From an uncultured Clostridia bacterium (GTDB lineage: Bacteria > Bacillota_I > Bacilli_A > RF39 > UBA660): 5,503 bases of DNA. The stretch is from positions 1 to 5,503 of the forward strand of contig CANORX010000076.1 in NCBI GenBank assembly GCA_947569225.1. The letters run 5' to 3'. Under the pieces are notes generated by a model, which did not search any database, was not told the origin of the DNA, and worked only from the letters and a program-made list of their open reading frames with translations. Shown here in pieces: positions 5,007-5,503 of this stretch (the stretch's first letter is position 1; each line of letters begins with the position of its first letter). The position numbers were made by a program, and so were the translations under genes.

Positions 5007-5503
5007 ATGCGAATAAAGAATTTGACTATGTCTTATGGTAATCAAACTGTTTTTGATAATATTAATATGATAATACCTGATTATGAAAAAATAGGAATAG
5101 TGGGTGTAAATGGTGCTGGAAAGACTACTCTTTTAAAAATAATGATGGGTATACTTACACCTGATTATGGGAAAATAATATTTAAAAATAATATTAAAAT
5201 AGATTGGTTACCGCAGGTTATAGGTGATGAAGGGACAGATTTAAATACTTTAACTTTAGATTATTTAATGAGTGGAAGACCTATAGAAAAGTTACATAAA
5301 GAGTTAGAAAGTATGTATGTGGAGTTAAGTGAAAATGTAAATAATGAGAGTAAAATATATTCTTTAATAAATAAGATACAAGAAGAGTTAGATTATTATG
5401 ATGAGTATAATGCTGAAAATGAGCTTTTAAAGATAATCGAGGGAGTGCATATTGGTGATGATATTTTAGAGAAGAAGTTATGTGAGCTGTCTGGTGGTCA
5501 GAA
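5007..5503 (+). CDS. ABC-F family ATPase, N-terminal part (cut by right window edge)
   Basis: ABC-F proteins are soluble twin-ATPase factors that bind the ribosomal E site. Some are housekeeping translation factors and others protect ribosomes from antibiotics. The 165 visible codons begin MRIKNLTMSYGNQTVFDNI, with A-loop Tyr10, then Walker A GVNGAGKTT (33-41), Q-loop Gln70 in WLPQ, a Glu/Lys/Tyr-rich helical insert (about 88-140), and the signature LSGGQ (161-165), where the window ends. The next codon begins AA, compatible with the LSGGQK form frequent in the resistance-type subgroup. There is no membrane segment, as expected for ABC-F. ATG 5007 is preceded by GAGGTG (4997-5002) at good spacing. 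The second ATPase half and the interdomain linker lie outside, so resistance function cannot be decided. The gap of 80 bases behind a terminator-like hairpin suggests a separate transcription unit. Confidence 0.9.
   Translation, partial: MRIKNLTMSYGNQTVFDNINMIIPDYEKIGIVGVNGAGKTTLLKIMMGILTPDYGKIIFKNNIKIDWLPQVIGDEGTDLNTLTLDYLMSGRPIEKLHKELESMYVELSENVNNESKIYSLINKIQEELDYYDEYNAENELLKIIEGVHIGDDILEKKLCELSGGQ

Overview
This is a 5.5 kb window from a very AT-rich bacterial chromosome. Every complete gene lies on the + strand. The secG - rnr - smpB order is a familiar Gram-positive (Firmicutes) housekeeping block. Strong Shine-Dalgarno sites, sigma-A-type promoters, TGG for Trp and TGA used as a stop all point to a low-GC Firmicute using the standard bacterial code, most likely a clostridial lineage. 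The exact genus cannot be read from the sequence.

Layout: (1) Positions 3-557 hold the 3' part of an unrecognised gene that runs off the left edge. (2) A near-consensus promoter (569-597) drives secG (618-830), a subunit of the Sec translocon. secG is followed by a short terminator-like hairpin (833-864). A second promoter with an extended -10 (869-877) sits immediately behind and partly inside that terminator. (3) rnr (901-3000, RNase R) overlaps smpB (2984-3415) by 17 bases. The pair forms the trans-translation and mRNA-decay module: SmpB delivers tmRNA to stalled ribosomes and RNase R degrades the faulty message. No tmRNA gene is in the window. (4) Ten bases after smpB begins an AlbA_2 (Schlafen-like) plus HATPase_c_4 plus winged-helix gene (3426-4926). 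It is split by a +1 frameshift near 3711 and carries four perfect 12-bp repeats. Its Glu codon choice differs from that of rnr and smpB. (5) A terminator-like hairpin, overlapped by a four-codon ORF and candidate promoters (4926-4988), precedes the start of an ABC-F ATPase gene (5007 to the right edge), cut just after its LSGGQ signature.

The left and central part is conserved core. The accessory signal is concentrated from the 3' end of smpB onward: a shortened SmpB tail, a broken probably acquired AlbA_2 gene, and an ABC-F gene of the kind that includes ribosome-protection resistance factors. No wholly new system is demonstrated. The items most worth checking are the frameshifted AlbA_2 gene with its repeat linker, the SmpB tail, and the leader of the ABC-F gene.
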